NCBI RefSeq assembly: GCF_016863115.1
Contig: NZ_BOOG01000029.1
Coordinates: 34,724-98,723, forward strand
Length of the DNA: 64,000 bases
Origin: Sphaerimonospora thailandensis
GTDB lineage: Bacteria; Actinomycetota; Actinomycetes; Streptosporangiales; Streptosporangiaceae
Reading direction: 5' to 3'
Part shown: one piece after another, positions 8,076-17,242 of the stretch
Layout: the number at the start of each line of letters is the position of its first letter
Numbering within the stretch: the stretch's first letter is position 1
Program-made: the position numbers and the translations under genes
The notes under the pieces: model-generated
Told to the model about the DNA's origin: nothing
Databases searched by the model: none
The model's input: the letters and a program-made list of their open reading frames with translations, nothing else

Positions 8076-9250
8076 CCGAAACCAAGGTTGTACCAATCCC
8101 CAGAGGCTGGACCTCCGCGTCGATCGAAGGAGTGTGCTTGGTCGTTGACTGCAAGCACGTCACAGCTTCCTTCGTTCATCAAGGCTTCCCGGTTGCGAGC
8201 ATTGGCGAACTCGGTGGGCGATTTGTGAACCTCTACCATGCGCCGAGGACAACCCGGGAGTACTACATGCTCCTGACCGAGGGCGCTCGTCGACCGCGCC
8301 CCGGCGATCTAATTATGAGCAGGAATGCGACAGTTGGCCGGGTTGCGCGAGTTTCAACAGACCATCCTCCCTTCGCCATGGGTCAGGACGTCTGCCTACT
8401 TAGACCGAAGCCCAGCGCATGCTCGCCACAGTTCCTACAGGCGGTCCTGCAGTCACCAGCGATTGGCCGCCAGTTCGAAGCCATGATGGCTGGATCGACG
8501 TTCAAGCGAATGAACGTCCAACAGATCAAGAAGCTGGAGATATTGCTCCCGTCAATCGAGGAACAGGAGCGAATCTCCGAGGTTCTGGCGAGCACTGAAG
8601 ACCTCATTTCCACTCTTGAACGGCTGATCGCCAAGAAGCAGGCGATCAAGCAGGGCTTGATGCAGCAGCTTCTGACCGGAAAGATCCGACTTCCCGGCTT
8701 CTTGCTGCCATGGCGGCCTCGCCGTCTTAGCGAGATGCTGAGTTACGAGCAGCCGGGTCGGTACTTGGTGCAAGCGTCGAAGCCGCTGGACGCAGGCCAT
8801 GTGCCTGTGCTAACAGCCGGAAAGACCTTCATCCTGGGTTACACGAACGAAACCCACGGCATCTATACGGCGCACCCGGTAATTATCTTCGATGACTTTA
8901 CGACTGCTTCCAAACATGTCGATTTCGACTTCAAAGCAAAGTCCTCGGCCATGAAGATCTTGTCTGCTCGCACCGGAGCCAACCTTCGGTTTGTTTATGA
9001 GCGGATGCAGTTGATCGACTTCCCCCTCGGCGATCACAAGCGGCATTGGATCTCCGAGTACAGCAAGCAAGAAATTCTCGTACCGGACGAGCCAGAGCAG
9101 GCTGCAATCGCTGAAGTTCTGAGTGACTCTGAAGCCGAAGTCGCTGCGCTTCGAGAGCGACTCAGCAAGGCCAAAGCTGTGAAGCAGGGTATGATGCAGC
9201 AACTCCTGACCGGTCGTACTCGCCTAACTATTAAGGAGGGCGCGGCATGA
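8072..9250 (+). CDS. hsdS: type I restriction-modification specificity subunit HsdS
   Basis: A 392-residue specificity subunit with the usual two target-recognition domains. The first ends in a conserved helix around residues 165-210 with EEQERISEVLAS and QGLMQQLLTGKIRL. The second ends near residues 345-385 with the same pattern (EQAAIAEVLSDSE, QGMMQQLLTGRTRL). These helical spacers set the gap between the two half-sites of a bipartite target. The start overlaps the hsdM stop (ATGA) and the stop overlaps the next gene (ATGA). The DNA target cannot be read from the sequence. Confidence 0.95.
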   Translation: MTETKVVPIPRGWTSASIEGVCLVVDCKHVTASFVHQGFPVASIGELGGRFVNLYHAPRTTREYYMLLTEGARRPRPGDLIMSRNATVGRVARVSTDHPPFAMGQDVCLLRPKPSACSPQFLQAVLQSPAIGRQFEAMMAGSTFKRMNVQQIKKLEILLPSIEEQERISEVLASTEDLISTLERLIAKKQAIKQGLMQQLLTGKIRLPGFLLPWRPRRLSEMLSYEQPGRYLVQASKPLDAGHVPVLTAGKTFILGYTNETHGIYTAHPVIIFDDFTTASKHVDFDFKAKSSAMKILSARTGANLRFVYERMQLIDFPLGDHKRHWISEYSKQEILVPDEPEQAAIAEVLSDSEAEVAALRERLSKAKAVKQGMMQQLLTGRTRLTIKEGAA

Positions 9251-9975
9251 ATACCGAGTGGGCGATCGCTGAACTCGACAAGTTCATCGGACAGACCGCG
9301 ATGCGCAACGCAAGCGGGAATGGTCTCATGACTACACGCAACATTACGGCTGCACCGAGCGATGAAGTTGCCAAGCAGGCTCAGGTTGTCGAGCAGATCC
9401 TCGATCGCGTAATCCACGGTTGGCAGTTGCGGTTCAACAACACTCGGAATAATCGATGGACTGGGCACCGCGAGGCAGCGATCCGTGCGCGCGAGCAGCT
9501 TGTCCGCGAGCAAGAGGTCAAGGAGAACCTCGGCGAGAACGTGCCCGAGCTTTCAGCCGCCGAACTGCATCCTTGGGTCTGGAGCGGGGCCAAATCGCTC
9601 TGGCAATCCGGCCACTTCCGCGAAGCGGTCGAAGGCGCGATCAAGAAGCTGAACGCCGAGACCCAGAACAAGGTCGGCCGTCGCGACGTGAGCGAGACAG
9701 ACCTGTTCAAGCAGGCGTTCTCGCTCGATGACCCGAAGGTTGGCAAGGCGCGCCTGCGCCGCATGAAGGACGACGGCAGCAACACCTACAAGTCGGTGCA
9801 GCGCGGAGCGATGAACCTTGCCGAGGGCGTGTTCGCCGGCATCCGGAACCCGCTCAGCCACGAAGCCGATCAGGAGCTTAGCGAGCAGGAAGCGCTGGAG
9901 TACCTCGCCGCGTTGAGTGTGCTAGCTCGCTGGGTTGATGTTGCGATGGTGGCACGGGCGGAGGGCGAGTCATGA
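9247..9975 (+). CDS. TIGR02391/Ymh-family protein within the R-M operon
   Basis: A 242-residue protein. Its C-terminal half, beginning with the ELHPWVWSGAKSLWQSGHF segment (about residues 103-121) and ending with an IRNPLSHE motif, matches the TIGR02391 (Hypoth_Ymh) family. Members are often encoded inside or beside type I restriction operons and phage-defence loci. The IRNPLSHE-type motif recalls HEPN-like helical domains, but I do not see a clear RNase R-x4-6-H signature. It sits between hsdS and hsdR with 4-nt overlaps on both sides, which implies production in fixed ratio with the complex. Function unknown. Confidence 0.75.
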   Translation: MNTEWAIAELDKFIGQTAMRNASGNGLMTTRNITAAPSDEVAKQAQVVEQILDRVIHGWQLRFNNTRNNRWTGHREAAIRAREQLVREQEVKENLGENVPELSAAELHPWVWSGAKSLWQSGHFREAVEGAIKKLNAETQNKVGRRDVSETDLFKQAFSLDDPKVGKARLRRMKDDGSNTYKSVQRGAMNLAEGVFAGIRNPLSHEADQELSEQEALEYLAALSVLARWVDVAMVARAEGES

Positions 9976-12900
9976 GTAACGTCGGGCAACTTGAGCGCAG
10001 GACCCAAGACCGCGTTATCGCGTTGTTCCGGGAGTCGTTGGGTTACGAGTACCTCGGCAACTGGGAGTATCGCGAGGGGAACTCCAATGTCGAGGTTGAG
10101 TTGCTCGCACAGAATCTCCGCGCCCGCGGCTACAGCGACAACCTGATCAACAAGGCCGTCGACAAGCTGAAGAGCGACGCTTCGCTCGGCGGCGGCCGGG
10201 ACCTGTACGAGGCGAACCGCGACGTCTACGGCCTGCTGCGATATGGAGTGAAGGTCAAGCCCGGCGTGGGCGAGCAGACGGAGACGGTGTGGCTCATCGA
10301 CTGGGCACGCCCGGAGGCTAATCACTTCGCCCTGGCCGAGGAAGTGACGGTGCTCGGGCAGCACACCAAGCGCCCAGACATCGTGCTGTACGTCAACGGC
10401 ATCGCGCTCGGGACGATCGAGCTGAAGCGCTCGAAGGTCGCGGTCTCCGAGGGGATCCGCCAGAGCTACGGGAACCAGCGGTCCGAGTTCATTCGGTCGT
10501 TCTTCACGACGGTGCAGCTCGTGATGGCTGGCAACGACGTGGAAGGGCTGCGCTACAGCGTTATCGACACGCCGGAGAAGTACTGGCTGGCGTGGCGCGA
10601 GCAGTCGGAGATAGCCGATCCGCTCGATCGTTCCTTGACGCAGCTCTGCTCGAAGGAGCGTCTGCTTGAGCTGGCCCATGACTTCATGGTCTTCGACGCG
10701 GGGCAGAAGAAGACATGCCGTCATAACCAGTACTTCGGTGTCAAGGCAGCGCAAGCGCGGATCGCCAAGCGTGAGGGCGGCATCATCTGGCATACCCAGG
10801 GTTCTGGCAAGTCGCTCACCATGGTGTGGCTGGCCAAGTGGATCCGCGAGAATCAGCCGGATGGCCGCGTGTTGCTCATCACCGACCGCACCGAGCTGGA
10901 CGATCAGATCGAGAAGGTCTTCCGCGGGGTCAACGAGTCGATCTACCGCACCAAGAGCGGCGCCGACATGCTGGCCACTCTCAACGCGAGCGAGGAGTGG
11001 CTGATCTGTTCGCTGGTTCACAAGTTCCGCGGCTCGGAGGACGAGGCTGCGCGTGACCAAGCGGAGAGCGAGTTCATCCGCGAACTGAACGCGACTGTCC
11101 CCAAGGGCTTCTACGCCAAGGGCAACGTCTTCGTCTTCGTCGACGAGGCCCACCGTACCCAGTCGGGCAAGATGCACGACGCCATGAAGGCGCTTCTGCC
11201 AGGCGCGATGTTTATCGGCTTCACCGGCACGCCGCTCCTCAAGGCCGACAAAGCCACCACTATCGAGCGGTTCGGTAGCTTCATCCACACCTACAAGTTC
11301 GACGAGGGTGTGGCCGACGGCGTCGTCCTGGACCTGCGCTACGAGGCGCGCAATATCGACCAGGAGCTGACGTCGCCTGCGAAGGTCGACAAGTGGTTCG
11401 AGGCCAAGACCCGGGGCATGACAGACCTCTCCCGTGCCGAACTCAAGAAGCGCTGGGGCACCATGCAGAAGGTCGTCAGCTCCGAGCCGCGTGCCCGGCA
11501 GATTGTCAACGACATCTTGCTCGACATGGAGATCAAGCCGCGCCTGTCGGATGGCCGTGGCAACGCGATCCTCGTCAGTTCGAGCATCTACCAGGCGTGC
11601 AAGTTCTACGAGCTGTTCACTCAGGCCGGGTTCAAGGGCAAGTGCGCGATCGTCACGTCTTACGTGCCGCAGGCGAGCGACATCTCTAAGGAGGACTCCG
11701 GCCACGGAGCCACCGAGCGGCTGCGCCAGTACGAGATCTACCGGCAGATGCTTTCGGACCACTTCAGCGAACCGGCCGACAAGGCGATGACCAAGGCCGA
11801 GCAGTTCGAGAAGGACGTCAAGGAGCGCTTCGTCAACGATCCGGGCCAGATGCGATTACTCATCGTCGTCGACAAGCTCCTGACCGGCTTTGATGCCCCG
11901 AGCGCGACCTACCTGTACATCGACAAGAAGATGCAGGATCACGGTCTGTTCCAGGCCATCTGCCGGGTCAACCGCCTCGACGGCGATGACAAAGACTACG
12001 GCTACATCGTCGACTACCGGGACCTGTTCAACTCACTTGAGTCCGCCATCACCGACTACACCGGCGGTGCCCTGGAGGGTTACGAGAAGAAGGATATCGA
12101 GGGCCTGCTGTCCGACCGGCTCGAGAAGGCTCGCGAAGACCTTGACGAGGCCCTGGAGAAGATCCGCGCCCTGTGTGAGCTGGTTGAACCGCCGAAGAAC
12201 ACCTTGCAGTACCAGCAGTACTTCTGCGCTCGCGAGCAGGGCAACGCCGAGCAGCTCAAGGCCAACGAGCCCAAACGAGTCGAGCTCTACAAGGCCGTCG
12301 CGGCCGTGACACGGGCGTACGGGAACCTCGCCAACGAGATGAACGCCGCAGGCTACAGTGATGCCGAGGCTGCGGCAATCAAGGACGAGATCGCGCACTA
12401 CGCCAACGTGCGCGACGAGGTCAAGCTCGGTGCTGGCGAGGACGTCGACTTCAAGCAGTACGAGGCCGGCATGCGCCACCTGCTCGACACCTACATCAGC
12501 GCTAAGCCGTCCGAGGTGGTCTCCGACTTCCAGGACGCCGGCCTCATCCAGCTCATCGTCCAGATAGGAGCTGGTGCGCTCGACAAGCTTCCCGCGGGCA
12601 TCAAGAAGGACCCTGAAGCGGTGGCGGAGACGATCACCAACAACGTACGCAAGCTCATCATCGACGAGCGCCCGATGAACCCGAAGTACTACGACAAGAT
12701 GTCCAACCTGCTTGACGCCATCCTCGAGGAGCGGCGCCAGGGTGCCCTGAACTACAAGGAGTACCTCGCGAAGCTGCTCGAGCACGCGGCCAAGCTCGGT
12801 AAGGGCGAATCAGATACCGAGTACCCGGAGTGGGCCAACAACGGCGCTCGCCGCGCCCTGGTCGACTTCTTCTACCCCTCAACCGAGATCGCTGTCGAGA

Positions 12901-13058
12901 TCGACACGACGATCCGGCACACCAAGCCCGACTCGTGGGTAGGTAACCCAATCAAGGAGAAGAAGGTCAGGCGTGCGCTCGCGCGGACGCTACCTGCTGA
13001 CTTCGACCGGCTCGACGAACTATTTGAACTAATAAAGGCACGTCATGAGTACCGCTAG
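9972..13058 (+). CDS. hsdR: type I restriction enzyme subunit HsdR
   Basis: A 1028-residue restriction and translocation subunit. The N-terminal PD-(D/E)xK nuclease is visible as RPDIVLYVNG followed by GTIELKRSK (about residues 134-155). An SF2 helicase motor follows, with Walker A TQGSGKS (about 274-280) and Walker B DEAH (about 390). Motif VI-like sequence (GLFQAICRVNRLDGDDKDYG) and a long helical C-terminal region for assembly complete the usual architecture. Length is normal for the family. It is coupled to the Ymh gene by ATGA, and its last 14 nt overlap the metallopeptidase gene. It cuts unmethylated DNA after ATP-driven translocation. Confidence 0.95.
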   Translation: MSNVGQLERRTQDRVIALFRESLGYEYLGNWEYREGNSNVEVELLAQNLRARGYSDNLINKAVDKLKSDASLGGGRDLYEANRDVYGLLRYGVKVKPGVGEQTETVWLIDWARPEANHFALAEEVTVLGQHTKRPDIVLYVNGIALGTIELKRSKVAVSEGIRQSYGNQRSEFIRSFFTTVQLVMAGNDVEGLRYSVIDTPEKYWLAWREQSEIADPLDRSLTQLCSKERLLELAHDFMVFDAGQKKTCRHNQYFGVKAAQARIAKREGGIIWHTQGSGKSLTMVWLAKWIRENQPDGRVLLITDRTELDDQIEKVFRGVNESIYRTKSGADMLATLNASEEWLICSLVHKFRGSEDEAARDQAESEFIRELNATVPKGFYAKGNVFVFVDEAHRTQSGKMHDAMKALLPGAMFIGFTGTPLLKADKATTIERFGSFIHTYKFDEGVADGVVLDLRYEARNIDQELTSPAKVDKWFEAKTRGMTDLSRAELKKRWGTMQKVVSSEPRARQIVNDILLDMEIKPRLSDGRGNAILVSSSIYQACKFYELFTQAGFKGKCAIVTSYVPQASDISKEDSGHGATERLRQYEIYRQMLSDHFSEPADKAMTKAEQFEKDVKERFVNDPGQMRLLIVVDKLLTGFDAPSATYLYIDKKMQDHGLFQAICRVNRLDGDDKDYGYIVDYRDLFNSLESAITDYTGGALEGYEKKDIEGLLSDRLEKAREDLDEALEKIRALCELVEPPKNTLQYQQYFCAREQGNAEQLKANEPKRVELYKAVAAVTRAYGNLANEMNAAGYSDAEAAAIKDEIAHYANVRDEVKLGAGEDVDFKQYEAGMRHLLDTYISAKPSEVVSDFQDAGLIQLIVQIGAGALDKLPAGIKKDPEAVAETITNNVRKLIIDERPMNPKYYDKMSNLLDAILEERRQGALNYKEYLAKLLEHAAKLGKGESDTEYPEWANNGARRALVDFFYPSTEIAVEIDTTIRHTKPDSWVGNPIKEKKVRRALARTLPADFDRLDELFELIKARHEYR

Positions 13059-13767
13059 CGCCTACCTGACCATCCGTGGTATCGACGTCGATGTCATCTA
13101 CAAGGACATCAAAAACCTGCACATCGGCGTCTATCCGCCCCTTGGTCGGGTTCGGGTGGCTGCTCCGCGTCGGCTTGACGACGAGCATGTCCGGCTGGCC
13201 GTGATCCAGCGGTTGCCGTGGATCAAGCAGCGACGCGAGCAACTTCGCTCAGCCGCACGCCAGTCTGAGCGAGAGATGGTCACAGGCGAGTCTCACTATG
13301 TGTGGGGAGTTCGCCGCCGGATGAAGGTCGTAGAACGACCGGGCCGGGCTCACTTCGAGATAGACGGCGAACGTCTGCTGCTATACGTTCCGGCCGGCAC
13401 CACAGCCGAGCGACGACGTGAACTGCTCGATCGTTGGTACCGGGAGCAGTTGCGACAAGCGATCCCGAACCTGATTGCCAAGTGGGAACCGATCCTGAAA
13501 GTGTCAGTGCCACGGTGGACAATCAGGCGGATGAAGACCAAATGGGGATCATGCAACCGCGAAACCGGACACATCTGGTTTAACGTCGAGCTTGCCAAGA
13601 AGCACCCCGGCTGCCTGGAGTACATCGTCGTCCACGAGATGACGCATCATCTCGAACGCAACCACGGCGAGCGCTTCACCAAGCTGATGGATAGGTTCAT
13701 GCCGAACTGGCGAAGCCTCCGTGATCAGCTGAACGATGCCCCCCTTGCACAGGAGCGATGGACATGA
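13045..13767 (+). CDS. YgjP/WLM-like zinc metallopeptidase associated with R-M
   Basis: A 240-residue protein of the YgjP-like (DUF45) metallopeptidase family. The zinc signature VVHEMTHH gives His197, Glu198 and His201, with His207 as a likely third ligand (ERNHGERF). The conserved MKTKWGSCNR segment lies before it. YgjP-like proteins are frequent partners of type I restriction operons, but their role there is not settled; protein processing or DNA-protein adduct turnover has been proposed for related SprT/WLM enzymes. The start lies inside the 3' end of hsdR and its stop overlaps the next gene's ATG, so it belongs to the same transcript. Confidence 0.8.
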   Translation: MSTASAYLTIRGIDVDVIYKDIKNLHIGVYPPLGRVRVAAPRRLDDEHVRLAVIQRLPWIKQRREQLRSAARQSEREMVTGESHYVWGVRRRMKVVERPGRAHFEIDGERLLLYVPAGTTAERRRELLDRWYREQLRQAIPNLIAKWEPILKVSVPRWTIRRMKTKWGSCNRETGHIWFNVELAKKHPGCLEYIVVHEMTHHLERNHGERFTKLMDRFMPNWRSLRDQLNDAPLAQERWT

Positions 13768-14309
13768 GTGATCTGGAGGACAAGCTCCGTGGCTGGACCG
13801 GACTGTCGAGCGCGACGGAACAGGAGAAGCAGGAGCGGACGGAGCGGATGATCCGCGAGGCCGTGAAAGAGCACCCTGCTTTTGATGGCGTTGATCTCGA
13901 TGCCTTCGCCAAGGGGTCGTACGCCAACAACACCAACGTCAAGACCGACAGCGACGTTGATATCGCGGTTCAGTGCGGTGAGGCGGCGTACTGGGACGAG
14001 GCAACGACTGGCGCGCATCCGCCGAGCGGGTCATATGCCGGGATCTGGACTCCAGCGAGGCTCAGGTCCGAGCTAAAGGCAGCTCTAGAGGCGAAGTTCC
14101 CAGGCCAGGTTGACTCCTCTGGCTCGACTGCGTTTCGTATATATGCTAGCTCCGCTCGGGTAGATGCCGATGTCGTTCCCTGTTTCGACTTCCGCTATTA
14201 CTTCTCATCAAGTAGCTACCGCGAGGGGACCAAGGTTTTTAAGAAGGACGCCTCCAGTGCCCCTGACCTGCGCCTTTGTGTTCTTGTAAGGCCCACGTTC
14301 CGGCAGTAG
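13764..14309 (+). pseudogene. truncated CD-NTase-like nucleotidyltransferase
   Basis: A 181-residue product with the pol-beta nucleotidyltransferase core. KGSYANNTNVKTDSDVDI (about residues 50-67) carries the G-S and D-x-D catalytic elements (Asp64, Asp66), and ARVDADVVP (131-139) supplies the third acidic residue. The arrangement resembles CD-NTase/CBASS-type enzymes, normally about 280-380 residues. After VFKKD (about residue 155) family similarity stops and the frame ends in a short unrelated tail, so the C-terminal helical half is missing. No CBASS effector gene follows. The ATG at 13764 overlaps the metallopeptidase stop. Most likely a remnant left by a recombination at the island edge. 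A shortened functional enzyme is possible but unlikely. Confidence 0.65.
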
Positions 14310-14320
14310 CGTGATCACAT

Positions 14321-14818
14321 ATGAGACCACTCGTGCTGCTCGACGTGGACGGGGTGCTCAACCCGTTACGACGATCTTCCCCGTCTTTTCGACGCCATAC
14401 CGTGGTCGTGGACGGCGCGCCATACCAGGTGATGCTCGACCCACGCCACGGCCCCCGTCTGCTGGAGCTGGCCCGTGCCACCGGAGCCGATCTCGCGTGG
14501 GCCACCACCTGGGAGGACCACGCCAACGAGGAGATCGCCCCGCGCATCGGCCTGCCGCGTCTCCCGGTGATCCCGGTCATGGGCGACCCGGCGTCAAACT
14601 CGGGTGAGCACATGAAGACCCGCGCCATCGCCAAATATGTGCGGCGCCGTCCGTTCGTCTGGTTCGACGACATCCTCGATCAGGCCGACCACGACTACCT
14701 GGATCGGCATCCCGGTGTGGGTGATTTCCTGCTCGTGAAGGTCGATTCCCGCTTCGGACTCACCGCCGGCCATCTCGGCCAGGCCCGCCGATGGCTGAGT
14801 AGAGGTGTTCAAGCTTGA
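14321..14818 (+). CDS. HAD-superfamily hydrolase
   Basis: A 165-residue protein beginning MRPLVLLDVDGVLNP, which is HAD motif I with nucleophile Asp8 and acid/base Asp10. ATTWEDHAN near residues 66-74 fits motif II and WFDDILDQAD near 110-119 fits the acidic motif IV. The size and lack of a large cap suggest a small phosphatase of the HAD-like type found widely in actinomycetes, acting on an unknown phosphoester. It lies only 11 nt after the truncated nucleotidyltransferase, so the island boundary falls just upstream of it. Its stop overlaps the endonuclease V start (TTGA). Confidence 0.8.
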   Translation: MRPLVLLDVDGVLNPLRRSSPSFRRHTVVVDGAPYQVMLDPRHGPRLLELARATGADLAWATTWEDHANEEIAPRIGLPRLPVIPVMGDPASNSGEHMKTRAIAKYVRRRPFVWFDDILDQADHDYLDRHPGVGDFLLVKVDSRFGLTAGHLGQARRWLSRGVQA

Positions 14819-15465
14819 CCCGTCCGTGGCCGAGCACGGTGGCGGAGGCGGAGGCCGTACAGGAACAGCTCCGGCCACTGGTCGATCTGGCCGACTCCGG
14901 ACCTGAGCACGTCAGGCTCGTGGCCGGGCTGGACGTGGGATACGCCGTCAAGGGCAACGAGGTCACAGGTGCCGTGGTCGTCCTGGACGCGGACACCCTG
15001 CGAGTCGTGGACAGGGCAGTCGTCCGGGAGCGTGTGAGGTTTCCGTACGTGCCGGGGCTGTTCGCCTTCCGCGAGCTGCCGTCGCTCCTGGCCGCCCTGG
15101 ATCGGCTCCCGGTCACCCCGGACCTGCTGATCTGCGACGGGTACGGCTTGGCCCACCCACGCCGGTTCGGGCTGGCCTGCCATCTGGGCGTGCTGACCGG
15201 GCTGCCGACGGTCGGCGTGGCCAAGACCGCGTTCGTGGGCAGCCACGATGCGCCGGGCCGGGAACGCGGCGCGTGGAGCCCCATCCGGATCGACGGCGAC
15301 GTGGTCGGCCGCGCGCTGCGCACGCGCGAGGGTGTCAAGCCCGTCTACGTCTCCCAGGGCCACCGGGTCGGGCTGGACACGGCCTGCGCCCACGTCCTGC
15401 GGTTGACCCCGGCCTACCGGCTGCCCGAGCCGATCCGCCAGGCCGACCGACTGTCCCGTTCCTGA
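14815..15465 (+). CDS. nfi: endonuclease V (deoxyinosine repair)
   Basis: A 216-residue endonuclease V, which nicks DNA near deoxyinosine and other deaminated bases. Catalytic residues are visible: Asp40 in AGLDVGY, Glu87 in the hallmark PYVPGLFAFRELP, and Asp108 in ICDGYGLAHPRRFG. Length matches the family (about 220). The TTG start at 14815 overlaps the stop of the HAD gene, which argues for translational coupling and decides the start. The two housekeeping genes form an ordinary pair directly beyond the defence island. Confidence 0.93.
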   Translation: MTRPWPSTVAEAEAVQEQLRPLVDLADSGPEHVRLVAGLDVGYAVKGNEVTGAVVVLDADTLRVVDRAVVRERVRFPYVPGLFAFRELPSLLAALDRLPVTPDLLICDGYGLAHPRRFGLACHLGVLTGLPTVGVAKTAFVGSHDAPGRERGAWSPIRIDGDVVGRALRTREGVKPVYVSQGHRVGLDTACAHVLRLTPAYRLPEPIRQADRLSRS

Positions 15466-15524
15466 TACCGGTCGGGCGTGGCCTGCCGTTATGGGATCAT
15501 CTGTAACGGCTGTGATGGTTTTCG

Positions 15525-17216
15525 ATGAATGGTGTGATCGTGACGTCTGCTCCCAGTCGGGTGATCGGTGGCCGTTACCGGCTGCTCCGCCGGCTCGGCC
15601 AGGGCGGCATGGGCACGGTCTGGGAAGGCCACGACGGCGTGCTCGACCGGCGTGTGGCGGTCAAGGAAGTGACCCTTCCGCCGGGGACCGGTGACGCCCA
15701 CCGGGCCGAGATGATCGAGCGGGCGACCCGCGAGGCGCGTACCGCCGCCCGGATCAGCCATCGGAACATCATCGCGATCCACGACGTCGTCCAGGAGGAC
15801 GGCCGGCCCTGGATCGTCATGGAGCTCGTCCCCTCACGGTCGCTGGACCAGATCGTCGAGGAGGACGGCCCCCTCACGGCGGTCCGGGCCGCCGCCATCG
15901 GCCGCCAGGTGCTCGACGCGCTCACCTGCGCCCACGCCGTCGGCGTCGTCCACCGGGACGTCAAGCCCGCCAACATCCTGATCGGGCACGACGGCAGGAT
16001 CGTGCTCTCCGACTTCGGCATCGCCACCGCCGAAGGTGATCCGTCGCTCACCAGAACCGGCATGGTCACCGGATCCCCGAGTTTCATCGCGCCCGAGCGG
16101 GTGAGCGGCGCCCAGGCGGATCCGGCCTCCGACCTCTGGTCGCTCGGCGCGTCGCTGTACGCGATGGTGACCGGGAGATCGCCCTTCCACCGGGACAGCG
16201 GCGGGATGGCGGTGCTCGCGGCACTCATCAGCCGGGAGGAGGCCGATCTCTCGCCCGTGCCACCCGCGCTCCGTCCCGCCGTCGGCGGACTGCTGGTCAA
16301 GGACCCCGCCCGCCGCATCGGCGCCGCGGAGGCGGACCGGCTGCTGGCCATGGCGGAGGCGAGCGACCCAGGCCAGGCCGTACGGCCGTCTCGGCCGGAA
16401 CCGACGAGGCCGGGCGCCGCCGGCGTCGATTACCGATCCCCCGCCGTCCCGTTTCCACAGCACCCTCCCCTCTCACGGCATACCCCGACCCCACAGCATC
16501 GCCCTGCGTTCTCCATGGATCAGGCGACCCCACCTCCCACCTCGGCTCCCCGGTCACGGGCTGCGCATACTCGGACATTGGGGCCGGGCGGAATGGCACT
16601 GCTGATCGGTGCGGCCCTGGTCCTCCTCCTGGGCGCGATCGGCGGCACATGGGCGCTGATGCAGGAGGAGGAGATCCCGAAGGGACGGAAGCAGCCGACG
16701 GCGTCGGCGACCAAGCCGGCCCCGCAGCGCAAGGTGCTGACGCTGCTCCAGTTCCCGATGACGGGCGGCTGGTCGCTGCGGGCGCCCAAGGCGTGGCTCT
16801 CCGAATCCGGCGACGACGAGTACCGGTGGTGGAACCAGAAGAAGAGCGCCGTCCTCACTGTTCAGGTCGCCTCCCGGTCCGATCCACACGAGGTGGGCGA
16901 CGTGGGCGAGCCGCAGGGAATTCTGGCCAAACTGGAGGCGATTCAGCAGGCGGAACCCGGGAACGGATACCGCCGGGTCCGGTTCGACAGGACGCGGGTG
17001 CCCAAGGGGCAGGCAGCGGAGCTGGAGTACACGGCCGTCGCGACCGAGTCCGATCCGGAGAACCCTTCGGTGAAGGGGAAATATCGGAGGGTGGTCCGGG
17101 TCGTCACGCTGGAGTCGGCCATATGCATCCTGGACTGGCAGGTGCAGGAGAAGTCTTGGAACGCCTACGAGCCGACGATGCGGGCGGTCTTCGATTCCCT
17201 CGTCTCCCCCGCCTAA
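15525..17216 (+). CDS. membrane-anchored Ser/Thr protein kinase (Pkn type)
   Basis: A 563-residue Hanks-type kinase. The catalytic domain (about residues 15-275) has the glycine loop RRLGQGGMGTVWEG, catalytic Lys in VAVKEV, the loop HRDVKPANIL, DFGIA and the APE-like FIAPERVSG. A proline-rich linker (about 285-350) leads to one membrane span (about 357-379), then an extracellular domain of about 170 residues that is not made of PASTA repeats. It could sense an extracytoplasmic signal of unknown kind. The gene stands alone, with no obvious phosphatase or substrate gene nearby. In-frame GTG codons soon after the ATG offer slightly shorter starts. Confidence 0.92.
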   Translation: MNGVIVTSAPSRVIGGRYRLLRRLGQGGMGTVWEGHDGVLDRRVAVKEVTLPPGTGDAHRAEMIERATREARTAARISHRNIIAIHDVVQEDGRPWIVMELVPSRSLDQIVEEDGPLTAVRAAAIGRQVLDALTCAHAVGVVHRDVKPANILIGHDGRIVLSDFGIATAEGDPSLTRTGMVTGSPSFIAPERVSGAQADPASDLWSLGASLYAMVTGRSPFHRDSGGMAVLAALISREEADLSPVPPALRPAVGGLLVKDPARRIGAAEADRLLAMAEASDPGQAVRPSRPEPTRPGAAGVDYRSPAVPFPQHPPLSRHTPTPQHRPAFSMDQATPPPTSAPRSRAAHTRTLGPGGMALLIGAALVLLLGAIGGTWALMQEEEIPKGRKQPTASATKPAPQRKVLTLLQFPMTGGWSLRAPKAWLSESGDDEYRWWNQKKSAVLTVQVASRSDPHEVGDVGEPQGILAKLEAIQQAEPGNGYRRVRFDRTRVPKGQAAELEYTAVATESDPENPSVKGKYRRVVRVVTLESAICILDWQVQEKSWNAYEPTMRAVFDSLVSPA

Positions 17217-17242
17217 TGGGATGTCCGACCTTTCGAGAGGGC

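Noticed and set aside
9870..11762. A 630-codon open frame on the minus strand
   Set aside because: It is antisense to hsdR, has no domain, and reflects GC-rich codon use on the other strand.
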